Below the pieces are notes generated by a model that had not been told where the DNA came from, did no database searches, and saw only the letters and a program-made list of their open reading frames with translations. A stretch of DNA of 64,000 nt. Source: Closterium sp. Naga37s-1 (lineage: Eukaryota; Streptophyta; Zygnematophyceae; Desmidiales; Closteriaceae). The translations under genes and the position numbers were made by a program. Where the stretch lies: positions 131,501 through 195,500 of the forward strand of contig CANJKZ010000820.1 of NCBI GenBank assembly GCA_947471745.1. Reading direction: 5' to 3'. Positions 23,101-35,000 of this stretch are shown here, in pieces; positions within the stretch are counted from its first letter, which is position 1; each line of letters starts with the position of its first letter.

Positions 23101-23185
23101 TGAGGGGCATGAGGTGGTGCATGTTGATGAGCAATGTGAGCTTGTGCTGTCAAATGAGGATGGCACCCTCACAATTCTGGCTTGA
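20141..23185 (+). CDS. GAF domain plus PAS-like domain protein, no kinase
   Basis: Three exons: 20141..22252, 22445..22640 and 22854..23185, 880 codons including stop. The chosen start (ccATGGC context) opens with APSFGRPWFAIFNTNPVQ; an in-frame ATG at 20084 is the alternative. Residues 1-500 are largely Ser/Pro/Thr-rich disordered sequence. A GAF domain spans about 510-690, with RKLLTVITKTHEIFSRDL, GFIASALKRADGSLYLK, the loop VPPGHPVMRSFLGVPLF and LVGIYAVSNREGGY. This loop is typical of GAF domains in bacterial-type sensor kinases. After a coiled-coil-like RRKKWEAEERLNDMLE comes a PAS-like segment (HAMVAVSADGKLTCANRAAR) crossing the exon 2/3 junction. No histidine-kinase, cyclase or DNA-binding domain follows. 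I infer a ligand-sensing or signalling scaffold; the ligand is unknown. Confidence 0.8.
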
Positions 23186-24057
23186 GCAGGAACTCTAGAA
23201 TGTTTTTGTAGTTGTGTGCCCACGTTAGTAGTTTAAGAAGATATTATATAGGCTGGATTGGAGTCACGCCCATGTATTAACAAGAGGTATTTGTGAGGAG
23301 TCTCCAGCAATCTTGCCATCACATACTGATTTCACTAGCGCCATAATCTATGACAGAAACGACCTCCAATTACCAAGTGATACCGGGTATGAGGGCGTCG
23401 GCAAATCACCCTTCCCTTGGCGCACTGTGATTGTATTGATGTTGGTGTGAGTCATGCCGCCGTTTCGAGGCTCGCTTGCAATCACAGATTACCCGAGCCT
23501 AAGGCGAGCGTGATATTAAAGAAGATGACAAAGCACATGGTTCGATTCGCCCAGCCAGAGATCAAACACGGGGTCGCGCTTGGGTTCCAATAGCGCGAGA
23601 ACAAGAGGGGCTTGCGTGGCCAATGAGAGCTCTTGAAGCCTTTCAAGACAGGGGCTCGCCTGCCCACCGACTCCAAAGATCACCGAGGCGCAAATGTTCA
23701 TTTGCCCACGGTGGCACTTTCACGAGCTGCCTAGTCGTGAGTCTATAGCCTCGAGGCGCGAAAGCAACACCAAAGCAGCGAATCACAGGCATTGATGCCG
23801 TCCACACCGAAGCGCCAGGGGCGCTATTCTGTCCCTTGGGCGCTGCTCGGCCCCTTTTCGCCCCAAATTCAGCCCCTCCGTCCAACATTCAAATTCACCA
23901 TTGTGTCTTCTAATTGCCAAACACAAGTTTACCTGAGCCAAGCTTTAGGAATCAGCAAGCTTGGTTGGAGCAAATAGTCCATTTCTTGCGCCCCTCGACA
24001 TCCATTGCCACCATTTGAAACTTCGCCAGCTCTTACCCGCGATTCTGTGAACGAATC
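23186..24057. other. Intergenic region between GAF/PAS and pectate lyase genes
   Basis: No gene recognised. A patch around 23470-23760 contains cgaggctcgcttgcaatcac and cctaaggcgagcgtgatatt as a loose inverted pair, but no tRNA or element could be supported. Confidence 0.45.
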
Positions 24058-26275
24058 ATGTTGTGTTCCATGGCTCGTTTATCTGTCGGTCTTTTTGTCG
24101 CCGCCATTCTCGTATGTGCCTGCACGACAGTGAGCGGTGGCGAACGCGAAATTGAGACCCTCAACTCGGAAGTACGACTTGCGTCAGTGGCCCCACGGTA
24201 CTACGACGAGCGGCTTACAGTTGCATCTGCGGACCTGATCGCCCGTCGAAAGCTGAAGTGAGTATCACTTGCTCATCTAGTTGAATTGTTCCATCCCACC
24301 TCGTTTTTGCCCTGTTCATGGCTGGCTAAACTGAATGCGATTCCTTGATTGAATTTACTTGGCAGGTCGCACAAAAAGAGCAAGAAGGACAAGAGCGAGG
24401 ACAAGAGCGAGGACAAGAGCGACAAGAGCAGCAAGAGCGATAAGAGCAGCAAGAAGAGCAGCAGTAAGAGCGTCAAGAGCGCCAAGAGCGTCGAGAGCAG
24501 CAAGAGCGACAAGACCAGCAAGTCAAGCAAGAGCAGCGACAAGTCTAGCGGCGGGAGCGGAAAGTCCGTTAAAAACTGCAAGAAGTGCCGTTTGGGTATT
24601 GCGGAAGCGGCGGGGGCGGGAAAGCATAAGTCGGGCGTGTGGACGACGAACCCCGTGGACAAGTGCTGGTGGTCCGCGGACTGGAAGACCAACCGCCAGG
24701 AGCTCGGCAATTGCGCTCCGGGATTCGCCACCGGCACGACGGGCGGAAAGGGCGGAAAGCTGTACGTCGTGACGACGGAGGCGGACGACCCGGTGAACCC
24801 GAAGGAGGGCATGCTGCGATACGGCATCATCCAGGTGCGACGCCATGCGACGCCATTCGACGCCGTGCGTCACCTTCCTCTCATCTGATGCTTGGCCGTC
24901 AACGGTGTTGATTCGACAGCCTGATTACTGTTGCTCCGACGCCTTCTCCCGTGATTCCCTCTGAACTCCACCTCTTCCCTCTCTCTCTATTCCCTCTTCA
25001 CGCCTCCTTTCCCCCGGTGCCGTGCGCGCAGGAGGAGCCGCTGTGGATCGTGTTTGAGCGCGACATGGTGTTCGACAAGCTCAAGGCGGAGATGATGATC
25101 GCCAGCGACAAGACCATCGACGCGCGCGGCCGCGCCGTCGTCATTCAGAACGGCCCGTGCGCGCGCGTGGAGCGGGCTACCAACGTGATCATCGAGTCCG
25201 TCATTTTCCGCAACTGCACCATGCGCAGGTACGCGCTTGAGTCCCAGGTCGCGCTTGAAGTTTATTCGCAGCGCGCACCTCACATTGTGTCCCCACGAGC
25301 GATCCACACGTACTCTCCGCCCTCGGTGCACCATGCTTCATGCTACTCGCATCACCCCCTTGCGCCTCCGCACTCCAGCGAACTCACCTTTTGCTTCCCC
25401 AACCCTTTCCCCTTGCGCTCTCCGCAGCGGCACAATTAAGGTGCGGTCCGCGAGGGGCGTGGAGGTGAAGGATTGGCGCGACGGCAACGCGGTGGAGGTG
25501 TGGGGGTCGACCAAGGTGTGGATCGACCACTGCGGGTTCGAGAAGGCGCTCGATACGCAAGTCAACATCGTCGTGGGGTCGACGAACGTGGCGGTTACCA
25601 GCAACTATTTCGTGAACCAGGACGAAGTGATGCTCATGGGCAACGACGATTCGGAGACGGGAGACGACAACATGCGCGTCACCGTCGGGCTCAACGTGTT
25701 CGGCCCCAACTGCAACCAGCGCATGCCCCGGTAAGTGCCAGACCCACCCACTAAACAACACCCTGATTTCCTATATTATTTTTCTCGTTGCTTCAGCATA
25801 CATCTGCCGACACGGCAAGATGTGGTGAGTGGATCCTTCTTAAGTGGCTCCTTTTTCTTTCCCCTCCGCCAACAGCGGCCGGCACGGGCAGTTCCACGTG
25901 GTCAACAACTACTATCCCAACGGCTGGGGCATCTACGCCATCGGCGGCTCCGCTAACGCGCGCTTCCGCAGCGAGGCGAATTACTTCGTGGCGGGGGACG
26001 TGAAGGAGGTGACTAAGCGGCAGGACACGCACGGGTGGGAGGCGAAGCAGATCAGCGACAAGACGTGGACTAAGATCAAGGTGTCGAGCGTGGGCTGGCA
26101 GAACTGGCCGTGGCAGTCCATCGGAGATCACTTCGAGAACGGCGCCTTCTTCACCGAGTCGGGCAAAAATGTCTTCGAGCCGCCCTACGTCTTTAATGCC
26201 GTGCCCGCTAAGGACGTTCCCGTCGCTACCAACAGGGCCGGGCCGCTGTTCCGGCGGTATCAGAAGCAGATGTGA
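24058..26275 (+). CDS. Secreted pectate lyase (polysaccharide lyase family 1)
   Basis: Five exons: 24058..24257, 24366..24834, 25032..25228, 25428..25730 and 25876..26275, 1569 nt, 522 aa. The N-terminus LSVGLFVAAILVCACTTVSG is a signal peptide, so the product should enter the wall or secretory route. It is followed by about 65 residues of Lys/Ser repeats (SKSDKSSKKSSSK). The catalytic beta-helix domain shows NPVDKCWWSADWKTNRQELG, LRYGIIQEEPLWIVFERDM, VWIDHCGFEKALDTQVNIVV, YFVNQDEVMLMGNDDS and CNQRMPRGRHGQFHVVNNYY followed by GWGIYAIGGSANA. These match the plant PL1 pattern, including the Arg-rich catalytic segment. The enzyme cleaves de-esterified homogalacturonan by calcium-dependent beta-elimination. 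The plant WVDHCSLSNCADGLIDA block is changed here (one Asp retained), which may alter calcium binding. Confidence 0.95.
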
Positions 26276-26288
26276 CGGGGACAAGTGG

Positions 26289-26294
26289 AATAAA
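26289..26294 (+). promoter_or_regulatory. Possible polyadenylation signal of pectate lyase gene
   Basis: AATAAA begins 14 bp after the stop codon. This is close but usable if cleavage occurs 15-30 bp further on. Confidence 0.35.
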
Positions 26295-26902
26295 GCGCTG
26301 TTGCTTTGTTGAGTTGCGACGCCTAGCGGCGGGAGCCATGCTTTGGCTACGGACGAACGGAGGTCTCCGATACAGCACCAGAGGAAAGCAGCCTATACTA
26401 GGGATGCTTCACATGCGGCGCTATCACTCGTAGGAGGTAGTTTATGTATATGGCTTGATTGCATTGCGGTGGTAGTTTATATGGCTCGTAGGATGTTAGG
26501 CAGTTCGCTCATACCAGCTACCATAGAGCGTTGTTACTTCGTGGAACTGTGACACTTGGTAGCCAATCTAGGACCTTGGCGCATTGCTTATGTAATGGTT
26601 TTGTCATGCTTCATAAGATCCCTTCCATTTCTTGAGCTGTATTACAAGAGAAATGGATGTGCACAATACCAACTGTAGTTGGTTGGATTGGAAGTATGAC
26701 CACATGCTCCATCATTTCATGCAAAAGCATGTGACTTTCCAACCTGAACTGACCAACTCATTTTAAGATAACAAGCAACTTTTCAATGGCGAATCTTCCT
26801 ATTCACATTTCTCTATGCAACTTGCTCAGATAACAAGCAACATTTCTCTATGTCAATCTTGCACTGTCTTCTGCACCAGCATCAGCTGCACCAAATTCCC
26901 TT
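26295..26902. other. Convergent intergenic region
   Basis: Lies between the plus-strand pectate lyase gene and the minus-strand LON-domain gene, so it should hold both 3' UTRs. An imperfect local duplication (gcaacttttcaatgg / gcaacatttctctatg near 26774 and 26840) is the only structure noticed. Confidence 0.5.
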
Positions 26903-29900
26903 TCACAGCTGTAGGCTCTGCAGTGCCACCTTCGCAGCCAGTGCCGCCCGGCTCTGCTCCGCATACTGCCGAGCCAGTGCCGCCCGCTTCATGGTGTCGG
27001 TCTCCTCCATGGCTGCCAGGCGCTTCTGCAGCAGCCCATGCAGCTCCGCCGCTGACGCTCCTGTGGGGGTTGGGGGTGGGGGGAGGGAGCGAAACTGAGA
27101 GATGAGGGCCACAGGCAGAGAGATACAGTCCGTCATCACATCACTAGTCGGTCAGACAGACAGCCATGTTGGCATCAGAGGGCAGCATGAGGTGAGTGAA
27201 GACAGGCAGTGCTCGGTACAGCACAGCACGCACGGCATGGTGTGCCCATGGTATAGGGAGGCAGGGCACGGCATGGCGCGGCATGGAGTGGAACGGCATG
27301 GCGCGGCATGGAGTGGAACGGCATGGCGCGGCATGGAGTGGAACCGCATGGCGTGGCATGGGCAAGGCATGGCATGGTAGGCATGTGTTACCTGCGACTG
27401 GTTGCAGGGCAGCAAAGGTGACGAGCTCCTCATATGATGGCAGGTACTCCCGGTAGGGAGGCACCTCTGGAGCTTTCACCGAATCAGCACCTTCCAACGT
27501 CCCCCTGCCCTCCCTGCCCTCCCCAACACTACCTGCCTTCTCATTCTCGGCCCCACCCTCACTCTCACTGCTGCTGCTGCTGTTGGTGCTGCTGCTGTTG
27601 CTGCTGGAGCCACTGGTGGTGCTGCTGCGAGCAGGGTTACCAAAGTCAGGGTCGAGGGGCACAGAGGCGGGATCAACGGCCACTGTGCTCTGGATGGCCG
27701 GTGTCGGCAGCCCCTGGAAGCCCAGAAACCGGGCAGCAGACTCGAGCTGTTCGGGCGGCAACTGGTCGGGCTCCACGCCATTGTCATCGGGCAGAATGGA
27801 CCATGCGGATGGCGATGCCTCTGTGCTGCCACTGCCGCTGCTGCTGCTCGTTGCATCGCCTGCATCTGCACCTGCGCTTGTGTCTGCTCCTGTGCGTAGT
27901 GCATCACCAACTGTCTGGGGCGGGGTGGCGGCGGGCTGTTGGGTTGCAGCGGTGGCGGCGGTGGCAGGGGCGCCAGGTGCTGTCGGTGCTGCTGGTGGCG
28001 CAGCAGCAGCAGAGGCGGCAGTGACGGTGTCCACCCAGCGCAGAGCCCTCTCCAGAGGCGTCTGTAGGGGCACGTCTGAGGTGGTCTGCAGGCAGGGTGG
28101 AAGGATGGAGGGCGAGGTTACGCAGTGCTTCACGCTCGCAGTGGTGCCTCATCACTGTGCATCCCTTCTAGACCATGACCTCGAATTTCCAGTCCAAGGG
28201 AACTCACTCGTCCTCACACATTCACCCTGCCATGCGCCCTACCTTGATCTTGATCTGCAGCTCCTGCACGTCCCTGAGCACCGCTCTCAACTCCTCCACA
28301 GCCCCCTTCACCTCCTCACCCGCGCCACCCGCCCCTGCCCCTTCCTGAGGGCGGTCATCAGAGACGACAGCGACCTGGCCGCGCAGGAAGGGCTCCACCT
28401 GCGTGAGCTGCTGCAGGCGGATGCGCCCCACTCCCCTCACCGCCACCAGCGCTCCCACCTGCAGCTTGCGCACCTGTGAAGGGGAGGGCGGAATGGGGAC
28501 GGGGGAGGGTGGGGAAAGGGCGGAAGAAGGACATGGTTAGAAAGGAGGTGCTGTGGGGGACGATGAGCAGGAGGGGGCGCAGAGAAGGCACACGCAAGAG
28601 AGTGGAGGCAGGAGGTGGAAAGGAGGTGGCGAGAGGCATAGGCGGGCGGCGGGAGGGGAGGGAGCGCACGCTTTCAACGTAGGAGAGGCAGCCGTACGAG
28701 GCGACGAAGGTCATGCCCTGGCCGTCCTCTGACCGCATGGGCTCCAACACCACGTGCCCCAGCAGCCCACTGCTGCGTGTCAGCACCTGCATCGGGTGTG
28801 CACGGGATGCATGGGGTGCATGGGGTGTGCATGGGGTGCATGGGGTGTGCATGGGGTGCATGGGGTGTGCATGGGGTGCATGGGATGCGTGGGGTGCATG
28901 GGGTCTGCATGGGGTGCATGGGGTGTGCATGGGGTGCATGGGGTGCATGGGGTGTGCATGGGGCGCATGGGGTGTGTAGGGTGTGTGGGGTGCATGGGGT
29001 GCACGGGGTGCACAGGGTGCATGGGGTGCATGGGGTGCATGGGGTGCACGGGGTGCACAGGGTGCATGGGGTGCATGGGGTGCATGGGATGCATGGGGTG
29101 CACGGGGTGCACAGGGTGCATGGGGTGCACGGGGTGCACAGGGTGCATGGGGTGCATGGGGTGCATGGGGTGCATGGGATGCATGGGATGCATGGGGTGC
29201 ATGGGGTGCATGGGGTGCATGGGGTGCATGGGGTGCATGGGGTGCATGGGGTGCATGGGGTGCATGGGGTGCATGGGGTGCATGGGGTGCATGGGGTGCA
29301 TGGGGTGCATGGGATGCATGGGGTGCATGGGGTGCATGGGGTGCATGGGGTGCATGGGGTGCATGGGGTGCATGGGATGCATGGGGTGCATGGGGTGCAT
29401 GGGGTGCATGGGGTGCATGGGGTGCATGGGGTGCATGGGGTGCATGGGGTGCATGGGGTGCATGGGGTGCATGGGATGCATGGGGTGCATGGGATGCATG
29501 GGGTGCATGGGATGCATGGGGTGCATGGGGTGCATGGGGTGCATGGGGTGCATGGGGTGCATGGGGTGCATGGGGTGCATGGGGTGCATGGGATGCATGG
29601 GGTGCATGGGATGCATGGGGTGCATGGGATGCATGGGGTGCATGGGGTGCATGGGGTGCATGGGGTGCACGGGGTGCACAGGGTGCATGGGGTGCATGGG
29701 GTGCATGGGGTGCATGGGATGCATGGGGTGCATGGGGTGCATGGGGTGCATGGGGTGCATGGGATGCATGGGGTGCATGGGGTGCATGGGGTGCATGGGG
29801 TGCATGGGGTGCATGGGGTGCATGGGGTGCATGGGGTGCATGGGATGCATGGGGTGCATGGGATGCATGGGGTGCATGGGATGCATGGGGTGCATGGGGT

Positions 29901-31574
29901 GCATGGGGTGCATGGGGTGCATGGGGTGCATGGGGTGCATGGGGTGCATGGGGTGCATGGGATGCATGGGGTGCATGGGATGCATGGGGTGCATGGGGTG
30001 CATGGGGTGCATGGGGTGCATGGGGTGCATGGGGTGCATGGGGTGCATGGGGTGCATGGGGTGCATGGGGTGCATGGGGTGCATGGGGTGCATGGGGTGC
30101 ATGGGGTGCATGGGGTGCATGGGGTGCATGGGGTGCATGGGGTGCATGGGGTGCATGGGGTGCATGGGGTGCATGGGGTGCAGGTAACATGGTTGAGCAA
30201 AGGACTGGAAACATGATATGATACGATGCTCTGTTTTGCTGGGAGAGATGGCTGGGTACTATATGAGCTCTCCAAAGGACTGTTCGCTAGTGCACTGCCC
30301 GTTACAGGCACGCATATCCAATGGCATTCCCCACATACACCCAGCGCACGGCCCTTCCCATGTACCCCCTCCGGAGCACTCCCCAGTGCAGGTGCGCCCG
30401 GTGCAGGTGCGCCCGGTGCAGGTGCGCCCGGTGCAGGTGCGCCCGGTGCAGTGTTCCCCGCGGCAGGGGCGACCCACCTCCTCGAGCAGCGCGAGGTAGC
30501 GCGCTTCGTACAGATGCAGTGTCTTGGATGACCCGGGCAGGAACACCTGCCGCCATACGTGCACACGCGGAGGGACACACACAGAGGAGACATACGCGCA
30601 GGGGACACACGCGCAGGGGACACATAGGAAACGGACAATGTGGGTCACTGGTGGAGCTCTGCAGGGTCACGAATGGACGAGCCAGTTGATACCGCCATTG
30701 TGCAATGTGCCTGAGCTCTGCAATGTGCCTGAGCTCTGCAATGTGCCTGAGCTCTGCAATGCGCCTGAGCTCTGCAATGTGCCTGAGCTCTGTAATGTGC
30801 CTGAGCTCTGTAATGTGCCTGAGCTCTGCAATGTGACCTGTGCAAGAACCACATTTCCTTGACTTGCAATTGGCCCTCTTCATTCCCCCGTTCAACCCCC
30901 TTGGCTCTCCCCTTCACCCTGCTGACTCGCCTGTTGACTTGCTTGACTCACCTCGGCGGGGTTGAAAGGCAAGCACGGCAGCTCCATCACAATCCCCTCC
31001 TCGCTGCTGGCGGCGCCACCGTCTCTGCTGCCTGCATGCGCACATGTGGCAAGGCGGGGCGATGCGACACCGAAGAGTGGCAACAGAGACACGATTGCAT
31101 GGTCTGAGAGCGATGCATTGACTCCTGGCTGGCCGGAACGAGAAATGGTCGGAGGGAGGCGAAAAATCCAGCGCACGGAAAGTAAGGAGGTCCGGGAGTG
31201 AGGTGAATGGAGCGACGTCACGTGAAAGGAATGCCAGCAGGAAGCACCTTACTCGGCTTAACGGAGAAGTCGCTATCGCGTTGGTCGGCTGCCATCACGG
31301 AGACTCGTCGGGCTCGTCGGAATCGACCTGGCTGCTGTTGGAGTGTCGACCGATGCATTGGCAATCGCGAAAATGAGGAGATAGGAGCGCGGCATTGGAG
31401 CGATGCGCAGGGGAGAGGGAGGCGAGAGAACGCAGGTTGCGGCGACGGAATCTGGCATCTGCTGTGAAAGGGATCCGAGAGACAGCCGCCAAGTTGCCGA
31501 CTTCTACGTACTGACGCGGCTGGCGACAGGCACGAGCGTGGAGCGTGGACTGTGTTGCAGCGAATGAGGTCCAT
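26903..31574 (-). CDS. LON substrate-binding-domain protein (no AAA or protease), predicted plastid
   Basis: Seven exons: 31574..31253, 31031..30952, 30546..30478, 28786..28670, 28473..28243, 28085..27392 and 27060..26903, 1671 nt, 556 aa. An ATG at 31637 would add 21 residues. The product has an Arg/Ser-rich leader like a plastid transit peptide, then LPCLPFNPAEVFLPGSSKTL, HLYEARYLALLEE, FVASYGCLSYVES and VRKLQVGALVAVRGVGRIRL, and a C-terminal FAALQPVAGASAAELHGLLQ. It agrees from memory with Arabidopsis stand-alone LON-domain proteins such as At1g75460, which lack ATPase and peptidase domains and whose role is not established. Unusual is a low-complexity Ala/Ser/Asn insertion of about 170 residues in exon 6, where the Arabidopsis protein has a short linker. 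Intron 1 donor is GTAAGG at 31252; intron 3 holds the 1.4-kb array. Confidence 0.9.
27262..27380. repeat. 25-bp minisatellite in last LON-gene intron
   Basis: Units of ggcatggcgcggcatggagt followed by ggaac repeat three to four times, then degenerate into ggcatggc motifs. The array sits just beyond the exon 6 donor (27392). Confidence 0.8.
28796..30181. repeat. 1.4-kb array of a 9-bp unit (TGGGGTGCA) in LON-gene intron 3
   Basis: About 150 tandem units of TGGGGTGCA with clustered variants (tgggatgca, cggggtgca, cagggtgca), some forming higher-order blocks. The array ends about 10 bp from the exon 4 acceptor at 28787/28786 and fills most of the intron. The plus strand (template for this minus-strand gene) carries GGGG every nine bases, a strong G-quadruplex pattern. 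Long open frames in all phases are a consequence of the 9-bp period. Confidence 0.97.
30388..30835. repeat. Cluster of short arrays in LON-gene introns 2 and 3
   Basis: Three arrays flank exon 3: gtgcaggtgcgcccg (15 bp, about 4-5 units, 30389-30450), cacgcgcaggggaca (15 bp, 2-3 units near 30596) and gcaatgtgcctgagctct (18 bp, about 8 units, 30702-30835). Confidence 0.85.
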
Positions 31575-32093
31575 GGTGATCGCGATCGCGACGGCCTTAT
31601 CTTCTGCGTCCGCGTGCCACGCAAATGACGCTTCCAATGAGGATCAGCAAACGGACCAGACACGGATGCCCGAAGAAATGACGCTACTGCGTGCACGCCT
31701 TGAGAACTTCTGGAGCCTAAGAACAGCGAGTTGTGCAGGGAAGATGAAATTCAGAAGCGGCTGGTGAGGAAAGGACCTGCCTGACCGACTCGACTCACCT
31801 GTGAACGCAGTTTTGGCGGGAAAGGAGAAGCAGCTCACGTGGCCGCTTCTCGAAGTGCATGCTTCACGCTGATTGGGTGCAAGAAGAATAGCGTTCGTGT
31901 ATCCTCGCCACAATCAATGAAGAATGAACAACAAAGAGTAAGGTTTAAGCAAATGGCTAAAAATTGTAAGAAATTTTTGGTAAGACTTGTTAGCACGGCA
32001 GGGACTGATGTGAATACAGTTATCCTAACGGTGTCAGCCCTAAACTTGCAAGTTGCATCTTGCAACCATTAATAATAACAAACCTAAAAACGA
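31575..32093. other. Intergenic region between LON-domain gene and PDI gene
   Basis: Both neighbours are on the minus strand, so this holds the LON gene promoter and the PDI 3' UTR. It is AT-richer than the genes. No further feature recognised. Confidence 0.5.
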
Positions 32094-35000
32094 TTACAGC
32101 TCATCCTTCCTCTCATCCTCATCGTCCTCTTCCTCCGCATTAGCAATCTCCTCCGCCTCAGCCAATTCCTCTGCGGTCGGGGGAGCAGCAGCGGCCTTCT
32201 TGGATCCCTTGTGTTTCCTGACAAAGGCGAGAAGACTGGCTTTGGAGTTGTCGCCAGCATAGGGCACGGCCACACCAGCCGATGTGTAGAGGTAGATGGT
32301 GGGCAGCGCCTTCACGTCAAATTTATCCGATGGAATGTCGTTGGCAGAGAAATCCTGGGAGCACGGAGTGTGCCGGATATGCAGAGAATGCGGCATGCTT
32401 AGACATTGTGCACCTTGGGATGCAGTGCCATGCCAATCCAGATGCTTGTATTCAAAGGTGCATTGTGCACACATCTGCATGCATGCTAACACCCATCCAC
32501 CATAGTAGCCCCAGCACTACACACAAGCACGCCATGGCAGGCCGCTCACCATCTTGGCGACAACAACGTCCCTCTGACCGGAGAGGGACTCCGCCACGTC
32601 TTTGAGCACGGGGTCCAGGTCAGCACACGCCGTGCACCAGGGGGCGTGGAACTCCACCAGCACTGGTGTGGGGGGGTGAAGGGGAGAAAGGGTAGGATAT
32701 GGCAAAGGAAAAGAAAGTGAGGAAGAGGAAAGGAATGCCTTTGCGGCGTCCTTGAGCACGGGGTCCAGGTCAGCACACGCCGTGCACCACAGGGCGTGGA
32801 ACTCCACCAGCACTGGTGTTGGAGGGATGGCGGGGAGAAAGGGGTGCGGGGGAAAAGGGCGAGGGGAAAGGTGAGGGAGAGGAGAAGGGGTGTCTCTGTC
32901 ACGACCCTGGGCAACGGGGTCATAACGCTGGTTCGCTGGGCGGGGAGGAGTGGAAGCAGTCACAGGAGAAACTCCAAGACAGGGAGACGGACATGCATGC
33001 ACACACATGCAAGAAAACACAATCGAAGTCAGACAGGCTCTGGATGTGACTGGAACAGCGGCAGCAAGGCAAAGAACCCAGGACCAACAGCACACGAGCA
33101 ACAGCATAGCAGTGAGAGCACGAGCGCATGAGCAGGGAGGCGTGAGGAAGGGGGCACCATTCTTGCGGGAGTTGAGCACTGCGTCCTTGAAGCTGTAGGC
33201 CACGACCTTCTTCACCACCCCTGAGTCCCCCTGCGGCACCGCCTCACTCTTCAGCACCCTCTCCGCCCTCCCCGCCTGCTCCCAGGGGGGCATGGGTATG
33301 GGAAGGGGAGGGAGACCAGGGAGAGTGAAGGGAAGCGGCACGATTGGGTGGGTTGGAGGAAGGTGGAGGCACAGGTGGCATCGAACATACAGAGGGTGTG
33401 GTATAGGAAGAAATAAGGAGGCAGAAGTGGGGGACGGCAGCTGTGTGAAAAGCGGGGTTGAAAGGGGGCAGACCCAATGGAGATAAGAGCGGAGCGAGGG
33501 GGGCCTGAAAGAGGGCAGCACTGGGGGAGGGCGCACCTGGAAGTCGGCGAGGAAGGGGACGATGTCAGAAGGAGCAATGTGCGTGCGGATGAACTTGGCA
33601 TCGTAGCGCGGGTCGTGAATCACCATGGCTGGCGTGTCACTCACTGCCAGCCCAAAGTACTGCCAGGACGCACACGGGGCCGAGTGGGTGGGGGGCAGCA
33701 CACAGAAAAGGCTTTGTTGGAGAGAGTCAGGGGGGGGAATAATGGGAAGATAAGCGTGAGAGTGCTGTGAGGAGCAAGCTGAGAGCACAAGATAATTCCG
33801 AGGAGATACTTGTGGGAACCGGTGCATGAACGGCATTATGTCAGCATGGTGTGGGTGTGGTGTGAGACTGAGTGAGTGAGGCCATGGTATGGTAGTCCCT
33901 ACTGCCCTCTCCCCACCTTGAGAGCATGCTCGTTGGCAGCAGCCTCCCCAATGACGAGGCGGATGGAGTCGGGCTGCTCCTGTGCCGCCTCCACGTACCG
34001 GCTGCGGAACTCTGGCGCGTCTGGCAGGCTGTACGTCAGGAACAGCAGCGACTGCAGGAGGAAGGGGAGGGGGGGGACGTGGGGGAGATGCAGAGGGGGA
34101 CAGGGAGGGCCGCAGGAGAGGGATGGTGATGCACTGCCTGCAGGGCTCAACTTTTTCAATTGTGCAGGCTTTATGCGAAACAGCAGCGACTGCAGGATGG
34201 TAGGACGAGCGCAGAACGACTTCAGTATATAGTTGTGGTGCAGGGAGAGAGGGCGAGCAGCCGAGGGGGAAGCATGGGAGAGCCACAGGCAAAGGAAGCA
34301 GAAGCAGCAGCAACAACAGCTAGAGAGAAGGAAGGCCAGAGGGGTGAGGAAGGAAAGAGGCAGATGGCAGACCTTGTTGGTGGGCGCCTGGAAGACGCGG
34401 GCGAGGTAGGGGCGGTCCTTGGGGTCCTGGCTGAACTCCACCACCCGCGGCACCGCCTGCCGCTCTATGAACGCCCTCAGCGCTGCCGGTGAGAACTCCT
34501 GCTCGGGAAAGAGGGGGGGAGGGGGCAGGGGGCAAGTGGGGGAAGAGGGGGGGAGGGGGAACCAGGGGGGGGTCCTTAAAGGTCCTGGCTGAACTCCGCT
34601 GCGTGGCGCTCTATGAATGCCTTCAGCACCGCTGGCGTAATTCCTCCTCACGAGAGGGAGGGAGGGGCAGGGACGGGGGGGCAGGGGACGAGCAGTGCAT
34701 TTCATTGAGCCGTTGGCCTGCCTGCACAGTCCCGCTTTGCATGAGCAATAAGTGGCAGGAGCGCCTGAGGGGCCCTAGCCTGCTTCTAAGGAGCATCAGG
34801 GGTCTTTCCAGGAGAGGCATGGGTTGGGGGGGAGCAAGGCGTGTGTGGAGCAGCATGAGGTGTGACGCAACACAAGGCTCGGGGAGGCATGGGTTGTGAA
34901 AGCGCAGGTGCGGAGTTGAGGCGCAAGGCTCACCTGTGTGTCGGAGTAGCCCTCGTCAAACTGCTTGAGCAGGCGCACGGCGGGTGCCTCGAGCTGAGGG

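Noticed and set aside
23470-23760. tRNA gene suggested by ggttcgattc near 23538
   Set aside because: No matching acceptor stem, D-arm or anticodon arm could be drawn on either strand.
28754-30638. Long open frames with Cys/Gly/Met or His/Pro repeats
   Set aside because: They arise from the 9-bp intronic array and overlap the LON-domain gene intron; open in all phases.
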